29,691 nucleotides of DNA, taken from Stentor coeruleus. Taxonomy: Eukaryota > Ciliophora > Heterotrichea > Heterotrichida > Stentoridae. This document shows positions 9,607 through 18,895 of the stretch, in pieces (position 1 is the first letter of the stretch; each line of letters begins with the position of its first letter). The translations under genes were made by a program, and so were the position numbers. The DNA lies in NCBI GenBank assembly GCA_001970955.1, contig MPUH01000912.1, positions 1-29,691 on the forward strand, written 5' to 3'. Under the pieces are notes generated by a model. It searched no databases. It worked only from the letters and a program-made list of their open reading frames with translations, and was not told where the DNA came from.

Positions 9607-11115
9607 ATGAAGCCAAAATGTATTTCAAAATTAAAAATTACAGGGACCAAAAGGATACTTCAAATATCCTTGCCATCTCGTAAGTGCAAATCCATCAGAG
9701 TAAGTCCTCTAGAATCTCGTTTAAACACAGGTTGTGCTAATTCTCCTAAAAACTCCTCTTCTCCTCTAAGGAATGAACAAAACAATCAAAAATTCATATC
9801 TCGCTATATAGCCCGAGTTCTAGCAAAGCCAGAGTTCCAAAACAAAAAAAGACCTATAAAAACCGCAGCCACACATCGAAGAACTAATTCTGACGGATCA
9901 AAAGAGCCTTTAAGTGCAAGGAACAACAAGCTATCAGGAGGTAAAAGTTCATGTAAAAACTCTGACAGTGATGAAAAAACAATAAAAAAAGGCCTTGGAA
10001 TACCAAATCCTGATATACAAAAAACTATTTGCCGAGAATTATCAAAGAAAAAACTCTATAAAACTAACGACACAGATGAAATTATTCGAGAAAAACTCAT
10101 TGAAGCCATTACTCTCTCATTCAAAACAACAAATTCAGCGCCAAACACATCGATTGACTTTTATAAATTAGGCAAGCAAATTGGTAACGGAGCTTTTGGC
10201 AAAGTGTCATTAGCTCAAAACCGATTAACAGGGCATAAAGTTGCTATAAAAATCATAGACAAGTCTTTTATCAAAGATGAAAGGACAAGAAGGAAAATCT
10301 TCCAAGAAGTTTTCATAATGAAAAAACTTAATCATCGAAATATAATTCGATTACTTGAAGTATTTGAATCAAATAAGAATGTCATGATTGTATTAGAATA
10401 TGCAGGTGGTGGGGATCTGCTACAAATTATTAAAGCTCGTGGAAGATTGACTGAAGATGAATGTCGAGGAATATTTTATCAATTAATTGAAGCTGTTAAG
10501 GCGTGTCATAATATGGGGATAATTCACAGAGATATAAAGCTTGATAATATATTATTGACATCTGATTATACAGATATCAAACTTTGTGACTTTGGGGTGA
10601 GCCGTTTTGCTAAAGCTGGGGAAAAAGTTGATGAACAATGTGGAACGCCTGCATATTTGGCCCCGGAGATTATAGCTGATTTAGGCTATGAGCCATTTTA
10701 TGTTGATATATGGAGTATGGGTGTATTACTTTATGCTATGCTAAGTGCTTCAGTACCATTTAAAGCTAAGAATTTGCACGATTTACACAAATTGATACTT
10801 AGAGGAAAATATGATGTGCCAGAGTACTTTTCAGCTGAAGCTAGTGATTTGCTGAATAAAATGCTTAACCCTGTGCCACATATGCGTATATCTCTTGAAG
10901 ATATGAAGTTGCACGCATGGTATAATGGATTTGTCCCTGAAAACATTTTAGATTTAAGTTTTAATGTGACTAGGCAGAATGAGATTTTGAGTAAGATGAT
11001 GAGTTATGGATTTCCGAGAGACTATGTTATACAAAGTTTGAATCTTAAAGATGTAAATCATGCTTCTGCAACTTATAGTTTACTTGACTTAGAATCTTCG
11101 TATAATTATACATAA
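9607..11115 (+). CDS. SNF1/AMPK/MARK-like serine/threonine kinase
   Basis: 502 residues from the ATG at 9607; a TTG two codons earlier is unlikely to be used. The first 180 residues are basic, Ser/Asn-rich and probably disordered. The kinase domain (about 185-438) is complete: glycine loop GNGAFGKV, VAIK lysine at about 215, alpha-C Glu at about 234, HRDIKLDN with catalytic Asp at about 309, DFG at about 328, CGTPAYLAPE activation segment, and DIWSMGVLLYAM. After it, residues about 459-495 (ILSKMMSYGFPRDYVIQSL, then NHASATYSLL) resemble the UBA-like segment that follows the kinase domain in AMPK-related kinases. It should therefore be an active CAMK-group kinase with a substrate unknown here. 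The activation-loop Thr before CGTPAY, a usual LKB1-type site, is not obvious (EKVDEQCGTPA). It converges with the next gene; only 96 bp separate the stops. Confidence 0.9.
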   Translation: MKPKCISKLKITGTKRILQISLPSRKCKSIRVSPLESRLNTGCANSPKNSSSPLRNEQNNQKFISRYIARVLAKPEFQNKKRPIKTAATHRRTNSDGSKEPLSARNNKLSGGKSSCKNSDSDEKTIKKGLGIPNPDIQKTICRELSKKKLYKTNDTDEIIREKLIEAITLSFKTTNSAPNTSIDFYKLGKQIGNGAFGKVSLAQNRLTGHKVAIKIIDKSFIKDERTRRKIFQEVFIMKKLNHRNIIRLLEVFESNKNVMIVLEYAGGGDLLQIIKARGRLTEDECRGIFYQLIEAVKACHNMGIIHRDIKLDNILLTSDYTDIKLCDFGVSRFAKAGEKVDEQCGTPAYLAPEIIADLGYEPFYVDIWSMGVLLYAMLSASVPFKAKNLHDLHKLILRGKYDVPEYFSAEASDLLNKMLNPVPHMRISLEDMKLHAWYNGFVPENILDLSFNVTRQNEILSKMMSYGFPRDYVIQSLNLKDVNHASATYSLLDLESSYNYT

Positions 11116-11211
11116 TTTACTTAACTTAGAGTCTTTGTATAAATATGAAAATATAAAAAGAGGCAGAACTATTTTATAATTTAAGTCTTATAAAGCATAA
11201 TGCTTATTAAA

Positions 11212-13557
11212 TTAAAACGTTTTTAATATTGTGAGTTCCTTAACCAATCGGTATTCTTCATTTTTTTTTAGTTCATGTACCCTGGAAAATTCCATAACTT
11301 TCAAAGCAGGGTCATCATTTTTTATATCAAACACCAATTTTTCAGTGCTTTTCGGTAAAACCACAGAAAACACAGCTACATTACCATCATTACTCTCTAA
11401 AATAGGCCATTTAGCTTTTTTCGTCTCCGGCTCATTGTCATCATCCTTTTCCCCATTCCTATTTTTCATAACTCTATTTTTTTTCTGACCTTTCATATCA
11501 TTATTTATTTTTTTCTGTGAATTTGTGTTTCTTATCTGTAAAGACTCACTTTTTTTATGCTTAATATCAATTGGAACATAATCACTAGGTAAAATCCTTT
11601 CTTCAAGTTTAGGGTTAAAAGTGCAGTTTTCAATTTCTTTTTCTTGCATCATTCTATGAAGGTCATTAATTTTTTCCTCTTTTCTCTGATTCATAATTTT
11701 AGCTAAATCATGTAAAATAATCCCTTTATGAGTATTTTGGAACTTGGGGTCGTTCATCATTTTAAAATATTCGGAAGTTAAATCCTCTTTATCGTAAATC
11801 CCATAAACTCTCCATTCTTCAGGCATTTGTTCAATCATAGGCTGGAAGCTACACTCGTCTAATTCTTGTTCTTCGATGATTTGGCGTTTTTCTTCAAGTT
11901 TTTTCTGAGTTTTAGCTTTTTCTGCTATAAGCAAGTCTTCAATTTTGCCTCCTCCTCTATGCTGTGACCGCCAGTTTTTAGCTAAAACTTCGCTTTCTAC
12001 AACAGTTTTAGGATGAAATGAGTATTCGTAGTTGAATTTATAGCTTTTATTTACCGTACTTTTATTGATTATTGAAACACGGTTTGTATAGAATAGGTCG
12101 AATTTTGTGTGAAGTTTATGAGCTTCATAAATTGTTAGAACTAGTCTGTTTCCATCAGGAACTTCCATCCAGTCTTCATAAAATCCCATTACAGCTATGA
12201 GGAATACTAAAATTGAATGTTTTTGACAATAGTTTTCCCCTTCACTTAATAGGATTTTCCAGCTGTCTAATAACAGAAGTCTTTCATCTTCTTTTTTGTT
12301 TTCATCTTTTATAAAATGCATTGATTTAAAAAGCTCATGCATTTTTGTGTAGTTTAGCTCATTTGATGCATCTGAATCTATATGCATAAAAGCTTCTTGA
12401 AAATCTCTTTTCAGTTTATTTATAAGAACTTTTTCTGATTTATTTGTGATGAATTTTTGTTGAGGTGGAAGTGGAGGATTTTTATCTTTATTTATACGCC
12501 TAAGGGCATCATTATATAAGATTTTTTCAACAGGCTCAGTTCTAATGAGAATTTGAGATTTCTTATTCACAGTAGGATGAAATGACACTGAGTCATCATT
12601 TTTTATATCTGAGACAAAAGACTCTCTTGCACTATTATTAGAAGATTTTACTGATTGGTTCTTATAAAGTTTGTGCAAGCGATCAAATGTAGACTCTTCT
12701 AAATCAGACTTTTTCGCTATCATTTGCAATGATTTCTCACAAAGCTTAGGCTGATAGGTGAATTCTATTGATTTTTCCTGAGCTTTACTTTCTTCATCTT
12801 TTATATTTTTAATTTTGTTTTCCTTTTTCTGAGCATAGCACTTCATGTATTCATAAAATTCATCATAGTTTTTATTTTCCCTTTTAGTTTTTATTTGAGG
12901 CTTAAAAGTACATTCTACAACTTCTTCCTGAGCTTTTTGTTCTTTCCAAACTTGTATTTTATCTTTAGTTAGTTTAGCTTTTTTATAAAACCTTTCTTCT
13001 ACATCTACTTTTTTCACTTTTGGCTGTATTTCAGGGATGTCAGAAGATGGAAGCTCTTTGCTTGATTTAGAGTTGCTTAAAACTTTACTATTTTTGATGT
13101 TTTTTTGTATGTGATTTGTGGAATTTCTTTTTGGTTTGTTTAAATTCTTCATTGTTGAAGATTCTTTTAATTTATAGCTATTTTGTGCTAGTTTTTGAAC
13201 TTCAGGGTTTAATAAAAAGTTAATATCGAAAGTATTTGGATTCACTGTATCTTTATTTAATATAGGTGTACCTTTCATTTTAGGAATTTCAAAATTAAAG
13301 TTGTCGTAAGGTTTTTTTATGTCTTTTTTCGGGGCCTTTTGGGGTTTGATGATTTTATTTTCTTCTTCTTTTACTTCTTTTGGAGCTTCAGAAGGTTCGG
13401 GTTTGACTTCTTGTTTTTGTTCTTCTACGGCTGGTGGAGGATCTTTTATGGCGATGGATTTGTTCATTATTGAAGCTTCTTTAAAAGAACTTTGAACAAC
13501 TTTTGGCCCTTCACCTTCGCCAACTTCACCTGCATCTGAAATGCTCCCACTAGACAT
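11212..13557 (-). CDS. CTFxP-motif repeat protein with EF-hand-like segment
   Basis: 781 residues, ATG at 13555-13557, stop TAA. The protein is Lys/Glu-rich and carries a spaced motif, E-C-T/S-F-x-P, at about 215 (ECTFKPQI), 265 (EFTYQPKL), 325 (VSFHPTV), 513 (YSFHPKT), 568 (ECSFQPMI) and 645 (NCTFNPKL). Proteins with this motif are common in ciliates and often axonemal or basal-body associated; that is family knowledge, not shown here. Residues 386-412 (FQEAFMHIDSDASNEL) look like one EF-hand, with Asp at positions 1 and 3 of the loop but an atypical remainder. The last 55 residues form a compact beta/alpha-looking domain (VAVFSVVLPKSTEKLVFDI). It lies 78 bp downstream of the EH-domain gene on the same strand. 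A decayed relative sits at 4431-6239. Confidence 0.8.
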   Translation of the reverse strand: MSSGSISDAGEVGEGEGPKVVQSSFKEASIMNKSIAIKDPPPAVEEQKQEVKPEPSEAPKEVKEEENKIIKPQKAPKKDIKKPYDNFNFEIPKMKGTPILNKDTVNPNTFDINFLLNPEVQKLAQNSYKLKESSTMKNLNKPKRNSTNHIQKNIKNSKVLSNSKSSKELPSSDIPEIQPKVKKVDVEERFYKKAKLTKDKIQVWKEQKAQEEVVECTFKPQIKTKRENKNYDEFYEYMKCYAQKKENKIKNIKDEESKAQEKSIEFTYQPKLCEKSLQMIAKKSDLEESTFDRLHKLYKNQSVKSSNNSARESFVSDIKNDDSVSFHPTVNKKSQILIRTEPVEKILYNDALRRINKDKNPPLPPQQKFITNKSEKVLINKLKRDFQEAFMHIDSDASNELNYTKMHELFKSMHFIKDENKKEDERLLLLDSWKILLSEGENYCQKHSILVFLIAVMGFYEDWMEVPDGNRLVLTIYEAHKLHTKFDLFYTNRVSIINKSTVNKSYKFNYEYSFHPKTVVESEVLAKNWRSQHRGGGKIEDLLIAEKAKTQKKLEEKRQIIEEQELDECSFQPMIEQMPEEWRVYGIYDKEDLTSEYFKMMNDPKFQNTHKGIILHDLAKIMNQRKEEKINDLHRMMQEKEIENCTFNPKLEERILPSDYVPIDIKHKKSESLQIRNTNSQKKINNDMKGQKKNRVMKNRNGEKDDDNEPETKKAKWPILESNDGNVAVFSVVLPKSTEKLVFDIKNDDPALKVMEFSRVHELKKNEEYRLVKELTILKTF

Positions 13558-13635
13558 ATTTATAATATCTGACTTGTAAAGGTTTATTTTAGTATTTTAT
13601 ATAATACCCTATTCATTAACCTATCTAATATTAAT

Positions 13636-15012
13636 TTATTCCTCCAAAATATTCACCATCAGCTTAGCCAAATCATTCAAATACTTTCCACCTGCTTCAT
13701 GCAGTTTTAATGATAATATCTGAGTTTTTTCTCTTTCCAAAGAAAGTTTTGAACGTATATCTCTCCATTCCCTAAGTTTTTTCTGTATTTTCTCTTCAAC
13801 TCTTTCTAGCTGTTCAGATAATTCATCATCCTTAGCATTCATGTCCGAGTATGTTTTTTTACTTTTTACTTCAATAGCAGGATCATTTCTTTCGATATGC
13901 TGATTTGTAATACTATTTCTTTTAATAATTAAAGGTTCAGGTATAGGCTCGACTTCTTTAAGTTCTTCAACTTTTTGAGGTTTTTCTTCAGTTTTAATTT
14001 TCATTGAGTTCATTGAATTCATTGATCCTTGAGATGATATTGATGATCTTGGCTCTTCAAGGTTTATTTTGATTTGTGCAGTCTGAAAAGCCCCTGGTTT
14101 TGGCGCTGGAGCTGTTGAAAATGCAAAGTTATCTAATGATCCTTGTGGCATTCCAAATCCTGAGCCAAGAGAAATTTCAGGAGGTTTGGGTTGGCTTATA
14201 GCACTAAGACCAAAATCAGCAAAAGCATCATTTTGATTTTTTTGAGGTCCAGGCATACCTAAATTACCAAATGGTTCAGGCTGTGAAGTTTTCTGAGGCT
14301 CAAGAGGTTTGGCCGAAATAACTTTTTTTAAAGGTAAAGGAAGTTCATCTGGTACAGGTTCACTTAAATTTTTGACTCTTGTTATTAGATGCATTGCTAC
14401 AATAAACTGACTCTCCCTAAATTCCCCAGAGTCTTCCGGGTCTGATAAGTTCCAGATTTTTTTCAAATACTCACCTTTAACTTGAGTTTTTCTAAATACA
14501 TCAACTGCTTCTTCAGTAGTCAAAAATCCTTTCCCTCCACATATACTATTAAAAGCCTTCACATATTTGTCTCTATCAGCGTTTTCTATATCCCACTTAT
14601 CTTTTATGACCACAGCGGATTGGAATTTAGGTATTCCTGCGGCAATATCATCAAATATTGACTGCTCTGTAACAGGTTTGCCTTCTTGAGCATAAGCAAT
14701 AAGACGTAAAGCAACATAAAAGCGTTCTCGGTCTAAGAAACTTTCGCCTTCTGGAGTGCAGATTGTCCAGATACTTTTGAGAACATCAGTAGGAAGACCT
14801 GAACGTTTGAAAAATTCGACGGCTGTTGGGCCTTCAACACGATTATGCCCATCAGGATCTGCTTGACTTAAAAAGATGTTATAAGAGCCTCTTTCTCGAG
14901 GTGCTAGCTTTACACGTAGTGGGGGCTTGGGCACTGGCTCTTGAAAAGACCCTACAGGTCCTGTTTGAAAACCCCCATATGTCATATAGTTTCCTTGCCA
15001 ACCTGGGTACAT
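13636..15012 (-). CDS. Eps15-like protein with two EH domains
   Basis: 458 residues, ATG at 15010-15012, stop TAA. EH domain 1 spans about 40-115 and EH domain 2 about 145-215; the second has the family hallmark KKIWNLSDPEDSGEF followed by FIVAMHLITR. EH domains bind NPF peptides and recruit endocytic adaptors. The middle (about 220-360) is Pro/Gly/Phe-rich with NDAFADFG-type short motifs. Residues about 395-440 form a coiled coil (DELSEQLERVEEKIQKKL), as in Eps15/intersectin-type scaffolds, where it serves dimerisation. No membrane segment. Expected role: clathrin-linked vesicle formation at the plasma membrane or parasomal sacs (inference). The first EH domain has a weaker signature than the second. 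Its start codon is 8 bp from that of IFT88 on the opposite strand. Confidence 0.85.
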   Translation of the reverse strand: MYPGWQGNYMTYGGFQTGPVGSFQEPVPKPPLRVKLAPRERGSYNIFLSQADPDGHNRVEGPTAVEFFKRSGLPTDVLKSIWTICTPEGESFLDRERFYVALRLIAYAQEGKPVTEQSIFDDIAAGIPKFQSAVVIKDKWDIENADRDKYVKAFNSICGGKGFLTTEEAVDVFRKTQVKGEYLKKIWNLSDPEDSGEFRESQFIVAMHLITRVKNLSEPVPDELPLPLKKVISAKPLEPQKTSQPEPFGNLGMPGPQKNQNDAFADFGLSAISQPKPPEISLGSGFGMPQGSLDNFAFSTAPAPKPGAFQTAQIKINLEEPRSSISSQGSMNSMNSMKIKTEEKPQKVEELKEVEPIPEPLIIKRNSITNQHIERNDPAIEVKSKKTYSDMNAKDDELSEQLERVEEKIQKKLREWRDIRSKLSLEREKTQILSLKLHEAGGKYLNDLAKLMVNILEE

Positions 15013-15024
15013 TTATATAAATGT
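15009..15024. promoter_or_regulatory. 16-bp palindrome holding two divergent start codons
   Basis: The sequence acatttatataaatgt is a perfect inverted repeat. Its left arm contains the ATG of the EH-domain gene (minus, 15010-15012) and its right arm that of IFT88 (plus, 15021-15023), with only ttatataa between. Promoters and 5' leaders of the two genes must overlap each other's coding sequence, or the leaders are nearly absent. The TATATA core could serve as a shared bidirectional element; that is inference. Confidence 0.6.
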
Positions 15025-15639
15025 TCAACCCTCCTGTTCAAGGTACTCAATACAATTTTGATAATGTTGTCCAAAGACCTCCACCTTCAAGCTACATGAG
15101 ACAGCAGCCATCTTCTAAAGGTAGAATGCCAACTGGAAGCCGTGCAGGGGCTCCTCAAGAAAGACCAGTTACTTCGAATCGTGGAGCAGGTTTCCCATCT
15201 TCGTCAAGTGGTAAAAAAGGCTTAGAGTCTAAGCCAGGCCCATCCTCTGTTGGTGCGAGTGGGCAAAAAGCTCTGGAAGAGCCTCCAGAAGTGCTTTTTA
15301 AAAAGTTAGAAAAAGAAATCAATTCATTGCTTGATAAAAGTGCTGAAGCCAAACTAGTAGGAAATCTTTCTGGGTCACTATCTCTAGCTAAAGAAGCAGT
15401 AAGCAAAGAGAAAAAACTAAGAAATCTTAAAGAAGATGCTGGAGCAGCATATCAAATCAACATAGATTTGACTTACGCGGCTTGTGTAAATTTAGGTATA
15501 CAATATCAAGCTAATGGTATGTTTGAAGAAGCTCTTAATACTTATTCAATTGTTGTTAGAAATAAAGATTATCCACTATCAGGAAGACTTAGAGTGAATA
15601 TGGGAAATATTTATAATACCCAAGAAAAATACTCATCGG

Positions 15640-15649
15640 CTATAAAGAT
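15640..15649. repeat. Left copy of 10-bp target duplication
   Basis: ctataaagat, within codons for A-I-K of IFT88. The same ten bases recur at 16114-16123, where the IFT88 frame resumes. Confidence 0.8.
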
Positions 15650-16113
15650 TGACATTAAATTTAATTATAAGCAATACTTTTTTAATATATTTTATTTATT
15701 TAAATGCGTAAAAAAACAACATCAATATGAAAATATAATTTAGTATATGCATAACACTCTTTTTAATTAAAAATCTTTCTTATAATAGATTTTTTTCTAT
15801 TGTGATAGCACTCAAAATTATATATCCCAAAAATGATATTTTTTGGTGAACGTACTCTTTCCGCCCTCCACATTAATCATCTATTTAAATCAACTAATTT
15901 ATCATATCGAGTATAATTCTCAAATCAATAAAGCTAATTTGGGTACTGGATTATCAGTTAGCTTTGATATTTTTCATATTTATTTCTAGCATATACAATG
16001 TTAAGTCTACTTAATTTTGATAGTATAAAATTGTTATAGTTGAAAAAATGGGTTAAATTCTTGTGCAACCAATGACTTAATCAAAAATAATATTTATTAA
16101 AGTATAATAACCA
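15650..16113. mobile_element. 464-bp insert in IFT88 (IES or small transposon)
   Basis: This A+T-rich segment splits a conserved TPR of IFT88 exactly. It is bounded by ctataaagat on both sides; taking out insert plus one repeat (474 bp, a multiple of three) joins SSAIK to MYRMALDQ in frame. It begins tgacattaaat and ends ataacca, so it has TG...CA ends but no clear terminal inverted repeat. It has no coding frame of note and is far too long for a heterotrich 15-nt intron. Candidates: an internal eliminated sequence (the repeat contains TA), a non-autonomous transposon, or a solo LTR. The duplication length is unusual for a TA-type IES. Confidence 0.65.
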
Positions 16114-16123
16114 CTATAAAGAT
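16114..16123. repeat. Right copy of 10-bp target duplication
   Basis: ctataaagat, identical to 15640-15649; the ATG just after it (16122-16124) is an internal Met codon of IFT88, not a start. Confidence 0.8.
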
Positions 16124-16476
16124 GTATAGAATGGCCCTGGATCAAATGCAAAACATCGGCAAGCATATGAAATTCCAGATAATGCGAAATATAGCAAATG
16201 GCTTTGTCAAAATGGGTCAATTCCACGAAGCTATCGAAAACTATGAAAACATAATGCAAGGCGAGCCTGACCATAGAGCAGCCTTCAACCTTATAGTTTG
16301 TTACTATGCTCTTGGCGATACTGAAAAGATGAAAAAAAAATTCACTATGCTCTTAAGCATTGAGATAATCGGCACTCAAGAAGACGATGAAGAAGACAGT
16401 GAAAGCAAGGTCCAAACGATTCCTTAAGCAAATATATAAAAGAAAAATGTCGAGGCATTTAAATTTATAATAGATG

Positions 16477-16632
16477 CAGCTAAGCTCATAGCTCCAGTAA
16501 TAGAAAAAGACTGGATAACAGGCTATGAAGTTATAGCAGAAGCTTTAAGAAATTCAGCTAAGCTCATAGCTCCAGTAATAGAAAAAGACTGGATAACAGG
16601 CTATGAAGCTATAGCAGAAGCTTTAAGAAATT
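16477..16632. repeat. 78-bp in-frame tandem duplication in IFT88
   Basis: 16477-16554 recurs at 16555-16632 with one difference (gtt versus gct). It doubles 26 residues of the conserved KLIAPVIEKDWITGYE segment, which is single-copy in the family. The mismatch means the copies are not simply one read laid down twice, although allelic contig ends could explain it. Confidence 0.9.
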
Positions 16633-17833
16633 CAGAGTATAGCGTATTAGAAAGTGAAATTGGTATACTAAAAGCTGAGCAGTATATAAAAATAAAAGAT
16701 TATGAAAAAGCTATAGAAGTATTCAAGAGTTTTGAAAAAAAAGATCAAAGCCTTATGGCAAGAGCAGCCACAAACATAAGTTTTTTGTATTTCATAGAAA
16801 AAGACTTCAAAAATGCTGAGAGATACGCAGATATCGCTATAAAAACCGATAGGTACAATGCTAAAGCTCTTGTAAACAAAGGGAACTGTTTATATACTCG
16901 AGGGGAATTCGAAACTTCCAAAGAGTTTTATTTAGAAGCAATTAGAGTTGAAGCTGACTGCGTAGAAGCAATCTACAATCTAGGTCTTGTAAACCGAAAA
17001 ATGGAAGTTGATCTTGAAGCCTTACAAGCATTTGAAAAACTGCAGACAATCATGGCAAATGCTCCTGAAGTAATGTATCAAATAGCTTCAATATATGAAA
17101 ATGCTAGGAATTTCAAACAAGCTATAAAATGGTTTAATTTACTATTGACTGCTTTACCTTCAGATCCTGGAGTGCTACAGAAAATAGGATTCCTTTATTC
17201 TCAGCTTAACGATGAAAATCAAGCTTTTCATTATTATATGGAAAGTTATAGACACCTTCCTGTCAATATTGAAGCAATATCTTGCCTTGGGGTTTTCTAT
17301 GTAAAATCTGAACTATATGAAAAAGCTTGTTCATTTTTTTAAAGGGCTTCACAAATACAACCTAGTGAGCCGAAGTGGAAAATCATGGTTGCTAGTTGTT
17401 TTAGAAGGATGGGAAATGATAATAAAGCTATTGAATTATATAAAAAAATACATGAGGAATTCCCTGATAATATTGATTGTTACAATATTTGGTATCACAT
17501 TTAAAAGGTACAGGACAAGATTATGAGAATTACAGTACTTTGTTGAAGAAACTATTAAGAGAAAAAGAGATGAATGAACCTATAAATGATATTCCTCAAC
17601 CACAGGTGCCTACTATGATTCAGCAACCCCCACCTCCATCTCAGTCTAAGCCATATGCGCCAGTAATAGAAAGTGCACCTAAAGAGGTTAACCAGCGACC
17701 TGGGACAAGTAGAAAAGGTGGGAAAACTTTAGCTACTAAAGCTGAGGAGGACTGGAATATACAGGAGAGTTATTTACCTTAATTTAGATTTTAGTTGAGG
17801 ATTATAATAAAATCAATTTGTTGACATAATAAA

Positions 17834-18508
17834 ATGAAGACTATTGAAACTATGAGAGATTTTAGAATGATAGCAGCATTAGTAATGACGATTGTGTCTG
17901 TGTTTATTTTATTGCCAAATGGACTAAGATCTTTGTTANCGATTGTGTCTGTGTTTATTTTATTGCCAAATGGACTAAGATCTTTGTTATTTATGACGAC
18001 TTGGGGATTTCTTGTGACTAATTGCTACTTTTTGATAGGAGTCTTTGAGCATAATAATGAAAAGGTGAAGAGAGTTCTTAGAAGATATTTTGCATTAATT
18101 TGGGGACTTAATTGGACAATAAGCTTGATTTACTGGACGCTTTTGTTTACTTTAGACCCTAATCCTATATATAAAAGAGTGATTTTTCATACATTCCCTA
18201 TTACATTTACTGTGATTGAATTTCCTTTTAATAAGGCTATGCTTAAAAGAAAACATTTTATAGCCATGATTGCGTTTATATTGATATATTTTGTGTTTTA
18301 TAGTGTAACAACATTAGCTAATGGGGAAGGCGTTTATACTGGGATTGATTTTACTAATTTTCTTATTGTTTTTATGATATTTTTGAACTTTGTTGTTTCA
18401 TTTGCTGCACTTGAATTTGGAAGGATTTTGAAAAATAAAATAATCCAAAGGAGAGCTACAGTTTCTAATTATTTTGAACTCGAAATAAAGAATGCACCAA
18501 ATAAATAG
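17834..18508 (+). CDS. Polytopic membrane protein, possibly AIG1/FAR-17a-like
   Basis: 224 residues, ATG 17834, stop TAG, starting 51 bp after the IFT88 stop on the same strand. There are about six hydrophobic segments, at roughly 11-32, 52-70, 87-107, 119-135, 140-161 and 173-196. The middle (LIYWTLLFTLDPNPIYKRV then HTFPITFTVIEFPFN) loosely resembles the androgen-induced-gene-1/FAR-17a lipid-hydrolase family, which has a His in this sort of position, but I cannot confirm the catalytic Thr/His pair. It ends in a short basic tail (GRILKNKIIQRRA). Seventeen residues near the N-terminus are duplicated around an N at 17939, so the real protein is probably 207 residues. Confidence 0.65.
   Translation: MKTIETMRDFRMIAALVMTIVSVFILLPNGLRSLLXIVSVFILLPNGLRSLLFMTTWGFLVTNCYFLIGVFEHNNEKVKRVLRRYFALIWGLNWTISLIYWTLLFTLDPNPIYKRVIFHTFPITFTVIEFPFNKAMLKRKHFIAMIAFILIYFVFYSVTTLANGEGVYTGIDFTNFLIVFMIFLNFVVSFAALEFGRILKNKIIQRRATVSNYFELEIKNAPNK
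17889..17989. repeat. 50-bp direct duplication joined by one N
   Basis: 17889-17938 recurs at 17940-17989 with a single N at 17939. The offset of 51 bp keeps the membrane-protein frame open and doubles the first hydrophobic segment. Confidence 0.9.
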
Positions 18509-18895
18509 TTTGCTTTTGATTAGATTAGAAAATTAAATTAGTATATTTAGGATATATTTGAAGTATATATTTTATAAGCAATCTTTAAATTTTCTAATAA
18601 TCCAACTCCCATAATCAAGAATATATTACCCTTTTTAATCCTCAAAAAAAAGATTTTTAAACTACTTTAACGCAATAAACTTTATGATTGATAACAATTC
18701 TTTATCTTAAGTACTTAAATCTTACTATAAATTATAACTTCATGCTACTTTTTATATCACAATCAAAACATCTACTTTAATTTCAATTTTTAATATACAG
18801 TTAAGCAAATCTATAATTCAAACTAGTCTTATATCCTTTTATAATCTAAATCATATATTTTATTCAATTTTCAAAAGTTTATAAGCTTAGTAAAT
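18509..18895. other. Non-coding intergenic stretch
   Basis: 387 bp between two plus-strand genes, very A+T-rich. I see no frame, repeat or RNA-like structure I can support. It should hold the promoter of the small secreted protein gene. Confidence 0.5.

Larger units (their letters stand above)
15021..17782 (+). pseudogene. IFT88: IFT88 (intraflagellar transport TPR protein), interrupted
   Basis: The translation matches IFT88/Polaris, a TPR protein of the IFT-B complex needed for cilium assembly: the N-terminal RPPPSSY and RPVTSNRGAGF motifs, TPR blocks such as IKMYRMALDQ, DAAKLIAPVIE, FEKKDQSL, ATNISFLYFIEKDF, NKGNCLYTRGEFE and SQIQPSEPKWKIMVASCFRR, and a Pro-rich tail to TAA at 17780-17782. 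It is broken by a 464-bp insert after 15649, TAA at 16425-16427 and 16437-16439, a 78-bp in-frame tandem duplication at 16477-16632, TAA at 17340-17342, and a one-base deletion near 17482 that moves the end (SHLKGTGQDYENY) into another frame. Taking out the insert, the extra repeat copy and the shift would leave about 736 codons, close to family length. IFT88 is essential for cilia, so either another copy exists, some lesions are sequence errors, or the insert is removed in the expressed genome. Confidence 0.8.

Noticed and set aside
15155..15406. Minus-strand open frame of 83 codons inside IFT88
   Set aside because: It is the reverse of the conserved IFT88 N-terminus; similar opposite-strand frames occur at 2237, 2687, 6640, 10731, 11231, 14826, 19990, 22400 and 23526.
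16425..16440. An intron removing the TAA codons in IFT88
   Set aside because: The nearest GT...AG span is 19 nt (gtccaaacgattccttaag), not 15, and its removal would not restore the frame or take out the second TAA.
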